Assembly (NCBI RefSeq): GCF_013282575.1
Contig: NZ_JAAAYE010000055.1
Coordinates: 1-35,049, forward strand
DNA length: 35,049 nucleotides
From: Paraburkholderia sp. NMBU_R16
GTDB lineage: Bacteria; Pseudomonadota; Gammaproteobacteria; Burkholderiales; Burkholderiaceae
Direction: 5' to 3'
A program made the position numbers and the translations under genes. Shown here one piece after another: positions 16,323 to 26,851 of the stretch. Position 1 is the first letter of the stretch. Every line of letters starts with the position of its first letter. The notes beneath the pieces were generated by a model. It was not told where the DNA came from. It made no database searches and saw only the letters and a list, made by a program, of their open reading frames with translations.

Positions 16323-17996
16323 ATGAACATCAATCCTCTCGCCGGCACGCTCGCGTCGCATGCGATGCTGGTCAACGTTGCGCGGCTGGTCACGGCGTAC
16401 TACACCGATGTACCGGACCCCTCGATTCCCGAGCAACGGATAGCATTCGGCACGTCCGGGCATCGCGGCTCGGCGTTCGAGCGTAGCTTCAATGAGTGGC
16501 ATGTTCTTGCCATTACGCAGGCCATTTGCCGTTATCGAAAGCACCACAGCATCGACGGCCCGCTGTTTCTCGGAATCGATACGCATGCGCTCTCGGAACC
16601 TGCTTGCGCGAGCGCGCTCGAGGTACTGGCCGCCAACGGCGTCGACGTCATGATTGCGCAGATCGGCGAATACACACCCGCGCCGGCCGTGTCACACGCG
16701 ATCCTGGCTTACAACCGCGGCCGCGCTGCGGGCCTGGCGGATGGCATCGTGATGACGCCTTCGCACAACCCGCCGGAAAGCGGTGGGCTCAAATACAACC
16801 CGCCGAACGGCGGACCGGCGGACGAGACCGTCACCCGCTGGGTCGAGGCAGCGGCGAACGCCATGCTCGAAGCGAAGCTCGACGGCGTGCTGCGCGTACC
16901 GCTGTCGAAGGCGCTGCGCGCCACGACGACGCACCGCCATGACTTCCTCAACGCATACGTCGGCGACCTCGCCAATGTCATCGATATGGATGTGGTGCGC
17001 GGCGCGCCGATCCGCCTTGGAGTGGATCCGCTCGGTGGCGCCGGTGTGCACTACTGGGGGCCGATTGCTGCACGATATGGCTTGAATCTGATTTCGGTCA
17101 ATGACGAGGTCGATCCCACCTTTCGCTTCGTGAGCCTCGATTGGGACGGGCGGATTCGCATGGACCCCTCGTCGCCCTATGCGATGCAAACGCTGCTCGA
17201 GCAGAAGGACCGCTTCGATGTGGCGTTTGCGTGCGACACCGACCACGACCGGCATGGTGTCGTCACGCGTAACGCGGGGCTGCTGCCGCCGAATCACTAT
17301 CTCACGGTCCTCGTCGATTACCTGTACTTGCATCGTCCGAAGTGGCCCGCCGACGCCGCGGTGGGCAAGACCATCGTCTGCAGCCAGATGATCGATCGCG
17401 TGAGCGCGAAGCTCGGCCGTGGGCTCTACGAAGTGCCGGTGGGATTCAAATGGTTTGTCGGCGGCTTGCTTGACGGTTCGCTCGGCTTTGCAGGAGAAGA
17501 GAGCGCAGGCGCGAGCTGTCTGAGGCTGGACGGCACGACGTGGACGACGGACAAGGATGGGATCGTGCCCGCATTGCTCGCAGCCGAAATAACGACTCGA
17601 ACAGGCCGCGATCCCGCCGAGATTTACCGCGATCTGACCCAGAGATTGGGCGAGCCGACCGAACGTCGCGTGCAAGCCGTGGCGACGGCGCAGCAGCGTG
17701 CGCTGCTGGCGCGGCTCTCGCCTGCGCACTTCACCCATACCGAGCTGGCAGGCGAAAAGATCGAGCAGGTGCTCGATCGCGCGCCAGGCAATCACGCCGC
17801 CATTGGCGGCATCAAGGTCATCACGAAGAACGGATGGTTTGCGGCGCGCCCATCAGGAACCGAAGACATGTACAAGATCTATGCGGAGAGCTTTCGCGAT
17901 GAGGTTCACTTGACACGCATCGTCGACGAGGCTCAGGCATGGATCGACGACATGTTGGAGACACAGACGGCCGAGCGTGACGGCGCCGTGCAGTGA
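16323..17996 (+). CDS. pgm: Phosphoglucomutase (alpha-D-glucose phosphate-specific)
   Basis: A 557-residue phosphohexomutase that interconverts glucose-6-phosphate and glucose-1-phosphate. It has all four family sites: phosphoserine loop TPSHNPP with S147, metal loop DTDHDRHG (305-312), sugar loop GEESAG (391-396) and phosphate-binding RPSGTE near the C terminus. Length and opening (FGTSGHRGS) match the E. coli Pgm type. The ATG at 16323 has GGAGG 5-6 bp upstream. The glucan synthase follows by about 70 bp on the same strand. This fits supply of glucose-1-phosphate for UDP-glucose, the synthase's donor. Confidence 0.96.
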   Translation: MNINPLAGTLASHAMLVNVARLVTAYYTDVPDPSIPEQRIAFGTSGHRGSAFERSFNEWHVLAITQAICRYRKHHSIDGPLFLGIDTHALSEPACASALEVLAANGVDVMIAQIGEYTPAPAVSHAILAYNRGRAAGLADGIVMTPSHNPPESGGLKYNPPNGGPADETVTRWVEAAANAMLEAKLDGVLRVPLSKALRATTTHRHDFLNAYVGDLANVIDMDVVRGAPIRLGVDPLGGAGVHYWGPIAARYGLNLISVNDEVDPTFRFVSLDWDGRIRMDPSSPYAMQTLLEQKDRFDVAFACDTDHDRHGVVTRNAGLLPPNHYLTVLVDYLYLHRPKWPADAAVGKTIVCSQMIDRVSAKLGRGLYEVPVGFKWFVGGLLDGSLGFAGEESAGASCLRLDGTTWTTDKDGIVPALLAAEITTRTGRDPAEIYRDLTQRLGEPTERRVQAVATAQQRALLARLSPAHFTHTELAGEKIEQVLDRAPGNHAAIGGIKVITKNGWFAARPSGTEDMYKIYAESFRDEVHLTRIVDEAQAWIDDMLETQTAERDGAVQ

Positions 17997-18069
17997 AGCG
18001 CAACAGCGAGCGCATTGCATGGGACCGATCGCAATGAAATACACAACTGGACGTGGACGAGGTTACGCG

Positions 18070-21000
18070 ATGGGCCAACGTCGCAGATCGTCGTCGCCAT
18101 GGAACAGCACGGAGCCGGTTCGCGAAGAGCTCTTCGGCGAAGAACGGCTGGCGCAGCATGCTCGCAGTCTTGCGGAAGCACAGCAAATCTCGAAGAGATC
18201 GTTTGCCGGGCCGTCGCTTGCAACGAGACTCAAGGATAATGCGGACCACCTGTTGCACGCCTACGAAGCGACCGTGGCCGCCGCCGCGCACGATGAAGCG
18301 ATCACGCCGGCAGCAGAGTGGCTGCTCGACAACTACTACATGGTCGAAGAGCAGGTCCGGCAAATTCGCGACGACCTGCCGCCCAGCTACTATCGGCAAC
18401 TGCCCAAGCTGAACGGCGGCCCGTTCGCCGGCTATCCTCGAGTATTCGGTCTCGCCTGGGCCTTCGTCGCCCATACCGACAGTCGCTTCGATCCCGATCT
18501 GCTGTGCCGGTTCGTGCTGGCCTACCAAACGGTGCAGCCGCTGACGATCGGCGAACTCTGGGCGGTCGCGATCACGCTGCGCATCGTGCTGATAGAGAAT
18601 CTGCGGCGCCTCGCGGACCAGGTCACCGACGAGCGATCAGGTCGATTGGAAGCCGACGCGATGGCTGATCGCCTTCTCGGCGCGCGGGGGCAACCGCCGG
18701 AGCCGGTTGCCGCATTCGTCGCGCGCTACGGATGCTCGGCCTTACGCGACACTTTCGCGGTGCAGTTGTTGCAACGGCTGCACGACCAGGACCCTGAGGT
18801 GACGCCCGCGGTTGCCTGGCTTCGCGAGCGCCTCCTGGCCCAGCACACCACGGCGGAGGGGATCGTGGCTGCTGTGCATCAGCGGCAGGGCGCGGCCAGT
18901 CTGACGGTGCGCAACGTGATTACGAGCATGCGCTCGATTTCCGACGCCGACTGGACGCAGATGTTCGAGCGTATCAGCCCAGTCGATGAAATCTTGCGGA
19001 CCCATCCCGGTTTCGTCGAGATGGATTTCGCGACGCGTAATTTATATCGCGGCGCCATCGAGGCGCTGGCACGCGGCTCGGGGGTCAGCGAGACCGATAT
19101 CGCGCGTCGTGCCGTTGCGGCCGCGGAGCAGGCGGCACAACAAGCCAATGCGGAGCATGCCACGGCACGGAACAACGGCCCGCAGGCCGCCGACACGGCG
19201 GCGCGCCGCACGACCGATCCCGGTTATTACCTGCTGGCGGGCGGTCGCCGTTCGCTAGAGGCCGCAATCGGCTATCGCGCCCCGGTTGCCGTGTGGTTGC
19301 ATCGCTTCACGCGCCGCGCCGGAATTGGCGGCTATATCGGCCGTATCGTGTTGCTTTGCGCGCTGATGCTGGCGGGCGTGCTGGCGCTGCTGGACGGCCT
19401 CGTCCCTCATGCTGGTTGGCTGGTTTGGCTGGGCTTCGCCGGGTTGCTGCCGGCGGTGGACGTGGCGGTGGCGATCGTCAACCGTGGCGTCATGCGCGAC
19501 GTCGGCGCAATCGTGCTTCCAGGCCTTGCTTTGCGTAACGGTATCCCGGCCGCCTTGCGCACGGTAGTCGCCGTGCCCACGCTGCTGACGACGCCGGCGG
19601 CAGTGGCCGAACAGGTCGAGCGGCTCGAAGTTCATCACCTCGCAAGCCCGGAAGGCGAGCTTTACTATGCGCTGTTATCCGACTGGACCGATTCGCCGAC
19701 TGCCGAGGCCGATGGCGACGACGCGCTGCTGGCGGCCGCGGCAGCGGGCATCGCCCGGCTGAACCGCCTCTATGCGGGCGGGCTGGATGGGGAGCGGTTC
19801 CTCCTGCTGCATCGGCGACGCACCTGGAACGCCGCCGAACGGCAATGGATGGGTTGGGAACGCAAGCGGGGAAAATTGCATGAGCTGAACCGGCTGTTGC
19901 GTGGCGCGCTCGATACCTCGTTCATCGGCATCGATGGGCAACCGCCCGCCGTGCCGTCTCAAGTTCGTTACGTGATCACGCTCGATGCGGATACCCGCTT
20001 GCCGCGCGACACGGTTCGCCGGCTGATCGGCAAGATGGCTCATCCGCTGAACCGCGCGGTGTTCGATGATGCAAGCCGGCGCATCGTCGACGGCTACGGC
20101 GTGCTGCAGCCGCGTGTGACGCCGTCGCTGCCGGTGGGCGCCGAGGGTTCGCTGTTCCAGCGCGTTTCCTCGAGTCCGAGCGGCATCGATCCCTATGTGG
20201 CCGCGGTGTCGGACGTCTATCAGGACCTCTTCGACGAAGGCTCATATGCGGGCAAGGGGATCTACGATGTGGACGCCTTCGAGACCGCCCTGGCAGGACG
20301 CGTGCTCGATAACACGATGCTCAGTCACGATCTGTTCGAAGGTATTTTTGCGCGCGCCGGCCTCGCGTCCGATGTCGAGGTGGTCGAAGCGTTTCCGGCC
20401 CGTTACGACGTCTGCGCAGCACGCCAGCATCGCTGGGCGCGCGGCGACTGGCAACTGCTGCCATGGTTGGCGATGGCGCCCCGACGCGCAGATAGGGCGC
20501 TGGGAGCGACGGGCCGCTGGAAGGTACTCGATAACCTGCGCCGCACGCTCACGGCGCCCGCCGCATTTGTCGCACTGCTGGCAGGCTGGAGCTTGCCGTT
20601 GCCCGTTGCGCTCGGCTGGACAGGCTTCGTGGTGGCAACCATCGCTTTGCCGGTGCTGCTACCCTCGCTGAGCGCGCTCGTGCCGCGTTGGCAACGCGCG
20701 CACGTGAAAATGACGGCGCGCAGCCTGCTGTTCGTGTGGCTGGACGATCTGCGGCTCGCGCTCGCGCGGCTTGGATTGTCCATCTTCTTCCTGCCGCAGC
20801 AGACGTGGTCGATGATCGATGCGATCGCCCGTACGCTGTTCCGCGTGCTGATCAGTCACCGGCACCTGCTCGAATGGACGACCGCGGCCGAAGCGGGTAT
20901 CCGCGATCGGCTCACACTTGCCGCGACATTCCTGCGCATGCGCGGCGGCCTCATGCTCGCGCTCTTGGGCATCGCGGCGAGCGCGTGGGCAGCGTGGCGC

Positions 21001-24000
21001 TTCGGTAATGACGGTGCATGGGCGGGCGTTCCATTCGCGTTTGCCTGGATCGCATCGCCTGCCGTCGCGTACTGGACGAGCCTCGCGCCCTGGCCGGCCG
21101 GCGAACTCATCGTAGGAAGCGAAGACGCGCGGCAACTGCGGCTCCATGCACGCCGGACGTGGCGCTATTTCGAAACCTTCGTCACGGCCGCCGATCAGCT
21201 GCTGCCGCCGGATAACTTCCAGGAGGATCCGCGGCCGGTCGTCGCGCATCGGACGTCGCCGACCAACCTCGGGCTCTATCTGCTTTCCACGGTCAGCGCG
21301 CGCGAGTTTGGTTGGGTCGGCACCCTCGACACCGTCACGCGGCTCGAAGCGACACTCGCCACGATGCAGCGCTTGCCGCGCTACCGCGGACACTTCTACA
21401 ACTGGTACGACACCCAGGATCTGCGGCCGCTCGAACCGAAGTATGTGTCGTCGGTCGACAGCGGCAATCTTGCCGGGCATCTGATCGCGCTGGGCAATGC
21501 CTGCCGCACGTGGGCGACTCAGGCTGCCCACGCAGGGCGGGTGGTGGCCTTCGCAGGCGTCCGCGACACTTTGGCGTTATTGTGCGACACCTTGCGAGCG
21601 AGCCGGAGCGAGAGCACGCGGAGCCCTTTGCATGGCGAGTTCGACCAAGCCGTGGCCGCGCTGCAGGCAGTGCTCGTCGACGCGGGACCGGACGCGCCAG
21701 CAGCGGACGGCAGCACGCCAACAGAGCTCGCACCGGCGTGGCCGGCAATCGCGCTGCTCGCCGCCACGGTGGCCGATATCGCGCGTGCCCTGGTCGATGA
21801 GAAGCATCGCGATCGAGACGGCCCGCTCGACGATGTGCTGTTTTGGGCCGACGCGCTCGAACTTGCGGTTCGCAGTCATCGCAGCGATAGTGCTTGCGCC
21901 CCGGACGTTTGGGCCGCACTGCACGCACGCTTGCGCACACTGACCGATACCGCGTTGCAGATGGCCGATGCGATGGAGTTCGGTTTCCTGCTGGACCCGA
22001 CGCGCAATTTGTTGTCGATCGGCTACGCGGTCAGCGAGGGTCGGCTCGATCCCAGCAGCTACGATCTGCTGGCGTCGGAGGCGCGGCTCGCGAGCTTCGT
22101 TGCGATCGCCAAAGGCGACATTCCCGCGCGCCACTGGTTCCGGCTGGGCCGCGTCGCGACCCCTGTCGCGGGCGGCGCCGCGCTGGTCTCATGGTCGGGT
22201 TCGATGTTCGAATACCTGATGCCTTCGCTCGTGATGCGCGCGCCGGCGAGCAGCCTGCTCGCGCGAACCAACGGCTTGGCCGTGCGCAGGCAGATCAGTT
22301 ACGGCGCGACGCTGGGCTTGCCGTGGGGAATCTCCGAATCCGCATACAACGCACGGGATTTCGAATTCACGTATCAATACTCGAGCTTCGGCATCCCGGA
22401 TCTCGGGCTCAAGCGCGGTCTCGGTCACGATGCCGTCATCGCGCCGTATGCGACCGCGCTCGCCGCGATGGTCATGCCATCGGCGGCCATGCGCAACTTC
22501 GAACGCCTGAGCGCCGCGGGAGCGGGCGGGCGCTTCGGCTTCTACGAAGCGCTCGACTATACGCCCGCGCGCGTACCCGAGGGGCAGCAGGTTGCGGTGG
22601 TACGCGCTTTCATGGCGCATCACCAGGGCATGTCGATCGTATCCATCGCCAATGCGCTGCTGGGCGGACGCATCCGCACCTTCTTCCATGCGGAGCCAGC
22701 CGTCCAGGCAACCGAGCTGCTCTTGCAGGAACGCATGCCGGGCAGGGTGGCCGTCGCTCATCTGCGGGTCGACGAGAACCGCAGCACAGGCCCGATGCGC
22801 GACGTCGAGCCGGCTGTCGCACGGCGACTGCTGTGGGCGAATGACCCATCGCCCGCGACCCATCTGCTCTCGAATGGCCATTACTCCGTGATGCTCACGG
22901 CGGCCGGCTCCGGGTACAGCCGCTGGAACGATCTGGCCGTCACGCGCTGGCGGGAGGATGCGACGCGCGACGACTGGGGCAGCTACGTGTATCTGCGCGA
23001 CGTGGCAAGCGGCGAGCTCTGGTCGGCCGCATGGCAGCCGACGGGGGTGGTGCCCGACAGCTACGACGTGACGTTCGCGGAAGACCGCGCGGAGTTTGTC
23101 CGGCGCGACGGGGCGCTGACCACCTCGCTCGATGTGGTGGTATCCGCGGAGGACGACGCGGAGGTGCGGCGGGTATCGGTGGCCAACGGCGGGTCGCGCG
23201 CACGCACCATCGAACTCACGTCCTACGCTGAGATCGTGCTTGCACCGCCGGCCAGCGATGAGGCGCACCCGGCGTTCTCCAAGCTGTTCATCGAGACTGA
23301 GTATCTGCCTGAGCCGGGTGTCATTCTGGCGACGCGGCGCCGTCGCGCACCGAGCGAACCGGAGGTCTGGGCCGCCCATCTTGCGGTGGTCGAAGGCGCT
23401 GCTCTCGGGCGCATCGAAGTCGAAACGGATCGCGCGCGCTTTATCGGGCGAGGCCGGAGCGTCCGTTCACCACTGGGTCTCGCAGACGAGCGGACCCTCG
23501 GCAATTCGGCAGGCGCGGTGCTCGATGCCGCGTTCACGATGCGGCGGCGTCTCGTCATCGAGCCGGGCGCGACCGCGAGCATTGCCTTCTGGACTATCGT
23601 CGCCGAGTCGCGCGCGCAACTACTGAATTTGGTGGACAAACATCGCGACAGTGCTTCGTTCGCGCGGGCGGCGATGCTCGCCTGGACGCAGGCCCAAGTG
23701 CAGTTGCGCCATAACGGGGTGAGCCCGGATGAAGCCAGCCTGTTCCAACGGATGGCTGGGGCCATGCTGTATGGCGATCCTTCGCTGCGGCCGAACTCCG
23801 CGGCACTGCTGCGCGGAATGGAGGCGGTGGCCGCAGCGGGTGGCATGGGCGCCGCGCCGCTATGGGCGCATGGCGTGTCGGGCGATCTGCCCATCCTGCT
23901 GGTGCGGATCGATGACGCCGAGCATATGGCATTGGTGCGGCAGCTGGTGCACGCTCACGAATACTGGCGCATGAAGCGGCTCGCGGTCGACCTGGTCATC

Positions 24001-26826
24001 GTCAACGAGCGCGCGTCGTCGTACGTGCAGGATTTGCAGGGCGCGCTCGAAACGCTGGTGCGCTCCGGTCCGCCCCGGCAGCGCTCAGGCGGCGCCGTGC
24101 GCGGCGAGATCTTCGTGTTGCGTGCGGACCTGATGTCGAGCGACGCGCGCGCACTCTTTCCCGTTGCCGCGCGGGTGGTGCTGGCAGCGCGCAACGGCCG
24201 CTTGCTCGATCAGCTGCAGCGGTTGGCGAGCTCGGCTCCACGTCCGGCACCGGCCCAGCCGCGCGTCAGGCGCTCGCCTTCGCCGGCGCCTGTGCCGGCG
24301 CCGGCGCCGGTCACGAGCATTCAGCCGGGGGCCGGACTTGAATACTTCAATGGTCTCGGCGGGTTTGCGAACGATGGTCGCGAATACGTGACGGTCCTCG
24401 CGCCGGGTCAATGCACGCCGATGCCGTGGGTCAATGTCGTCGCGAATCCGGGTTGCGGCTTTCTGGTGTCGGCCGAGGGTAGCGGCTACACGTGGGCATC
24501 GAACAGTCGAGAGCACCAACTGACGCCTTGGTCGAACGATCCGGTCAGCGCCCCCCCAGCAGAAGCGTTTTACGTTCGCGACGACGAGACAGGCATGCTG
24601 TGGGGGCCCCAGGCGAGCGCCGCGCGCGACAACACGCCAGGTGCCGCGCCGTACATCGCGCGTCACGGCCAGGGCTATAGCCGCTTCGCGCACACCGCTG
24701 AAGAAGTCGCGCTCGAGTTGCTGCAATTCGTGCCGCTCGAGGACCCGCTCAAGATATCGCGTCTGACGCTGCGCAATCTGTCGAACCGTCCGCGCCGGCT
24801 TTCGGTGACGGCCTACGCCGAATGGGCATTGGGTGCATCACGCAGCGTTGCCGCGCCACATACCATCAGCGAGATCGACGCGGCCACGGGGGCGATGTTC
24901 GCCTGCAATGGTTGGACCCAGGCTTACCGCGGCCGCGTCGCGTTCGCGGATCTGGGCGGCGAACAGACCGCATGGAGCGCCGACAGGTGCGAATTCATCG
25001 GCCGCAACGGGACCTTGAACGATCCTGCGGGGCTCGCCACTGGCGCGGGTGCCTTGCCGCTGTCCGGGAAGGTCGGGGCGGGTCTCGATCCTTGCGCGGC
25101 GTTGCAATGCTCGATCGAACTGGAGCCCGGCGGGACCGCAGAAGTGATATTTCTGCTCGGCGAAACGGATGCGCCGGAGGCGGCACGGCGATTGATTGCA
25201 CGTTATCGCAAAGCGGATCTCGACGCGGTACTCGCCGCCGTGACCGCATTCTGGGACGACACGCTCGGAGTCGTTCAGGTGTCCACGCCGGATCGCACGA
25301 TGGACCTGATGCTCAACCGTTGGCTGCTCTATCAGACGCTCGCCTGCCGCATCTGGGCGCGCGCTGGCTTTTATCAGGCGAGTGGCGCTTACGGTTTTCG
25401 CGATCAGTTGCAAGACGGTATGGCACTCGCCGTTGCACGCCCGGCGCTGACCCGCGAGCACCTGCTGCGCGCGGCGGCGCGACAGTTTTCGGAGGGCGAC
25501 GTGCAGCATTGGTGGCTGCCTCAGGACGGCGCCGGCGTGCGCACGCGCATCTCGGACGACCGGGCGTGGCTTGCCTACACGGTGGCCCATTATGTCGACG
25601 TGACCGGAGACCGGGCGATTCTCGACGTTGCTGTGCCGTTTATCGAGGGCAGACCGCTGGCCGCCGGCGAGCATGACGCTTACTTCGTGCCGACTGTTTC
25701 GGAGCTCAGCGCACCGCTGTGCGAGCATTGCGTGCGTGGTCTGGAGCAAAGCCTGGGGCTCTTCGGAGCGCACGGCTTGCCGCTGATCGGCACGGGCGAC
25801 TGGAACGACGGCATGAATCGGGTCGGCGAAGAGGGGCGGGGAGAAAGTGTCTGGCTCGGCTGGTTCCTCTATGCCGCGCTCATGGCGTTCGCACCGATCG
25901 TGCGTACACGTGGCGATGGCGAACGGGCGGACCGCTGGCTCGAGCGAGCCGAAGCGCTGCGCACCGCGCTCGAGGGCGCGGGTTGGGATGGCGAATGGTA
26001 CCGGCGCGGCTACTTCGACGACGGCACGCCCCTTGGGGCGGCCAGCAACGATGAGTGCGCGATCGATGCGATTGCGCAATCGTGGAGCGTGCTGTCGGGT
26101 GCGGCGGGCGCGGCGCGGGCCGAACGCGCAATGGCCGCGCTGGATAGCCGGCTGATTCGCCGCGAGGACGGCTTGGCGTTGCTGTTCGCGCCGCCGTTCG
26201 ATCGCACGTTTCTCGAGCCGGGGTATATCAAGGGTTATCCGCCCGGCATTCGGGAAAATGGCGGCCAATACACGCATGCCGCCGTATGGTCGGTGCTGGC
26301 CTTCGCGCAATTGGGCGACGGCGATCGCGCTGCGGAGTTGTTCGCGCTGCTCAACCCGATCAATCGCACGCGTACGCGAAGCGGCGGGAGGCGCTATAAG
26401 GTGGAACCGTACGTCCTCGCCGCCGACGTTTATTCGGTAGCGCCGCATGTAGGGCGCGGCGGATGGACGTGGTATACGGGCTCGGCGGGATGGATGTATC
26501 GGGCCGGCATCGAGGGGCTGCTTGGCATCCGCAAGCACGGCGAGGAGCTGTCGATCGAACCGTGCGTGCCGAAAGGCTGGCCTGGCTTCACTGCCGTGTT
26601 CCGCCATGGCGCCGCGCGATACGACATCACTGTCAAGAACCCGTGCGGCGTCAGCCGAGGCGTGAGCAGCATGGAAGTGAACGGTACGGTGCTCGAATCC
26701 GGCAAGACAACGGTGCGATTGGTGGACGACGGTCAACGCCACAGTGTGACCGTGACCCTCGGCGTAGATGTCACCTCATGGCCGAGGGCGTCGTCCGGCG
26801 AGGCAGAGAGCCTTAAACAGTCGTGA
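18070..26826 (+). CDS. ndvB: Cyclic beta-1,2-glucan synthase (NdvB/Cgs type)
   Basis: A giant inner-membrane enzyme of about 2,918 residues that builds cyclic beta-1,2-glucan from UDP-glucose, with a phosphorylase domain trimming chain length. In order: N-terminal soluble region (SSPWNSTEPVREELFG); membrane segments near 420-465; GT84 glycosyltransferase domain with D639-A-D641 and a QHRWARGDWQ box; more membrane segments near 825-870 and 955-1010; a glycoamylase-like domain after about 1315; and two beta-supersandwich modules. The C-terminal GH94 domain has GDWNDG (D2577, D2580). A Pro/Ala linker lies near 2055-2085. The 18070 start has GAGG 7 bp upstream; 18034 and 18019 are alternatives. 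It follows pgm in apparent operon. Confidence 0.93.
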   Translation: MGQRRRSSSPWNSTEPVREELFGEERLAQHARSLAEAQQISKRSFAGPSLATRLKDNADHLLHAYEATVAAAAHDEAITPAAEWLLDNYYMVEEQVRQIRDDLPPSYYRQLPKLNGGPFAGYPRVFGLAWAFVAHTDSRFDPDLLCRFVLAYQTVQPLTIGELWAVAITLRIVLIENLRRLADQVTDERSGRLEADAMADRLLGARGQPPEPVAAFVARYGCSALRDTFAVQLLQRLHDQDPEVTPAVAWLRERLLAQHTTAEGIVAAVHQRQGAASLTVRNVITSMRSISDADWTQMFERISPVDEILRTHPGFVEMDFATRNLYRGAIEALARGSGVSETDIARRAVAAAEQAAQQANAEHATARNNGPQAADTAARRTTDPGYYLLAGGRRSLEAAIGYRAPVAVWLHRFTRRAGIGGYIGRIVLLCALMLAGVLALLDGLVPHAGWLVWLGFAGLLPAVDVAVAIVNRGVMRDVGAIVLPGLALRNGIPAALRTVVAVPTLLTTPAAVAEQVERLEVHHLASPEGELYYALLSDWTDSPTAEADGDDALLAAAAAGIARLNRLYAGGLDGERFLLLHRRRTWNAAERQWMGWERKRGKLHELNRLLRGALDTSFIGIDGQPPAVPSQVRYVITLDADTRLPRDTVRRLIGKMAHPLNRAVFDDASRRIVDGYGVLQPRVTPSLPVGAEGSLFQRVSSSPSGIDPYVAAVSDVYQDLFDEGSYAGKGIYDVDAFETALAGRVLDNTMLSHDLFEGIFARAGLASDVEVVEAFPARYDVCAARQHRWARGDWQLLPWLAMAPRRADRALGATGRWKVLDNLRRTLTAPAAFVALLAGWSLPLPVALGWTGFVVATIALPVLLPSLSALVPRWQRAHVKMTARSLLFVWLDDLRLALARLGLSIFFLPQQTWSMIDAIARTLFRVLISHRHLLEWTTAAEAGIRDRLTLAATFLRMRGGLMLALLGIAASAWAAWRFGNDGAWAGVPFAFAWIASPAVAYWTSLAPWPAGELIVGSEDARQLRLHARRTWRYFETFVTAADQLLPPDNFQEDPRPVVAHRTSPTNLGLYLLSTVSAREFGWVGTLDTVTRLEATLATMQRLPRYRGHFYNWYDTQDLRPLEPKYVSSVDSGNLAGHLIALGNACRTWATQAAHAGRVVAFAGVRDTLALLCDTLRASRSESTRSPLHGEFDQAVAALQAVLVDAGPDAPAADGSTPTELAPAWPAIALLAATVADIARALVDEKHRDRDGPLDDVLFWADALELAVRSHRSDSACAPDVWAALHARLRTLTDTALQMADAMEFGFLLDPTRNLLSIGYAVSEGRLDPSSYDLLASEARLASFVAIAKGDIPARHWFRLGRVATPVAGGAALVSWSGSMFEYLMPSLVMRAPASSLLARTNGLAVRRQISYGATLGLPWGISESAYNARDFEFTYQYSSFGIPDLGLKRGLGHDAVIAPYATALAAMVMPSAAMRNFERLSAAGAGGRFGFYEALDYTPARVPEGQQVAVVRAFMAHHQGMSIVSIANALLGGRIRTFFHAEPAVQATELLLQERMPGRVAVAHLRVDENRSTGPMRDVEPAVARRLLWANDPSPATHLLSNGHYSVMLTAAGSGYSRWNDLAVTRWREDATRDDWGSYVYLRDVASGELWSAAWQPTGVVPDSYDVTFAEDRAEFVRRDGALTTSLDVVVSAEDDAEVRRVSVANGGSRARTIELTSYAEIVLAPPASDEAHPAFSKLFIETEYLPEPGVILATRRRRAPSEPEVWAAHLAVVEGAALGRIEVETDRARFIGRGRSVRSPLGLADERTLGNSAGAVLDAAFTMRRRLVIEPGATASIAFWTIVAESRAQLLNLVDKHRDSASFARAAMLAWTQAQVQLRHNGVSPDEASLFQRMAGAMLYGDPSLRPNSAALLRGMEAVAAAGGMGAAPLWAHGVSGDLPILLVRIDDAEHMALVRQLVHAHEYWRMKRLAVDLVIVNERASSYVQDLQGALETLVRSGPPRQRSGGAVRGEIFVLRADLMSSDARALFPVAARVVLAARNGRLLDQLQRLASSAPRPAPAQPRVRRSPSPAPVPAPAPVTSIQPGAGLEYFNGLGGFANDGREYVTVLAPGQCTPMPWVNVVANPGCGFLVSAEGSGYTWASNSREHQLTPWSNDPVSAPPAEAFYVRDDETGMLWGPQASAARDNTPGAAPYIARHGQGYSRFAHTAEEVALELLQFVPLEDPLKISRLTLRNLSNRPRRLSVTAYAEWALGASRSVAAPHTISEIDAATGAMFACNGWTQAYRGRVAFADLGGEQTAWSADRCEFIGRNGTLNDPAGLATGAGALPLSGKVGAGLDPCAALQCSIELEPGGTAEVIFLLGETDAPEAARRLIARYRKADLDAVLAAVTAFWDDTLGVVQVSTPDRTMDLMLNRWLLYQTLACRIWARAGFYQASGAYGFRDQLQDGMALAVARPALTREHLLRAAARQFSEGDVQHWWLPQDGAGVRTRISDDRAWLAYTVAHYVDVTGDRAILDVAVPFIEGRPLAAGEHDAYFVPTVSELSAPLCEHCVRGLEQSLGLFGAHGLPLIGTGDWNDGMNRVGEEGRGESVWLGWFLYAALMAFAPIVRTRGDGERADRWLERAEALRTALEGAGWDGEWYRRGYFDDGTPLGAASNDECAIDAIAQSWSVLSGAAGAARAERAMAALDSRLIRREDGLALLFAPPFDRTFLEPGYIKGYPPGIRENGGQYTHAAVWSVLAFAQLGDGDRAAELFALLNPINRTRTRSGGRRYKVEPYVLAADVYSVAPHVGRGGWTWYTGSAGWMYRAGIEGLLGIRKHGEELSIEPCVPKGWPGFTAVFRHGAARYDITVKNPCGVSRGVSSMEVNGTVLESGKTTVRLVDDGQRHSVTVTLGVDVTSWPRASSGEAESLKQS

Positions 26827-26851
26827 ATGAGCTTCGTTCGGTGTTCGCCGC

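Noticed and set aside
20659-23379. Further long minus-strand and alternative-frame ORFs within the glucan synthase gene
   Set aside because: Same shadow effect; compositions are Arg-rich and unlike proteins.
24280-24312. CCGGCG-type short repeats as a tandem repeat or CRISPR-like array
   Set aside because: They encode the Pro/Ala linker in frame; no spacers and too short.
24838-26742. Open 634-codon frame on the minus strand inside the glucan synthase gene
   Set aside because: High-GC codon bias leaves the antisense frame open. The product is Arg/His/Ala-rich with no recognisable domain, while the plus strand encodes clear GH94 motifs.
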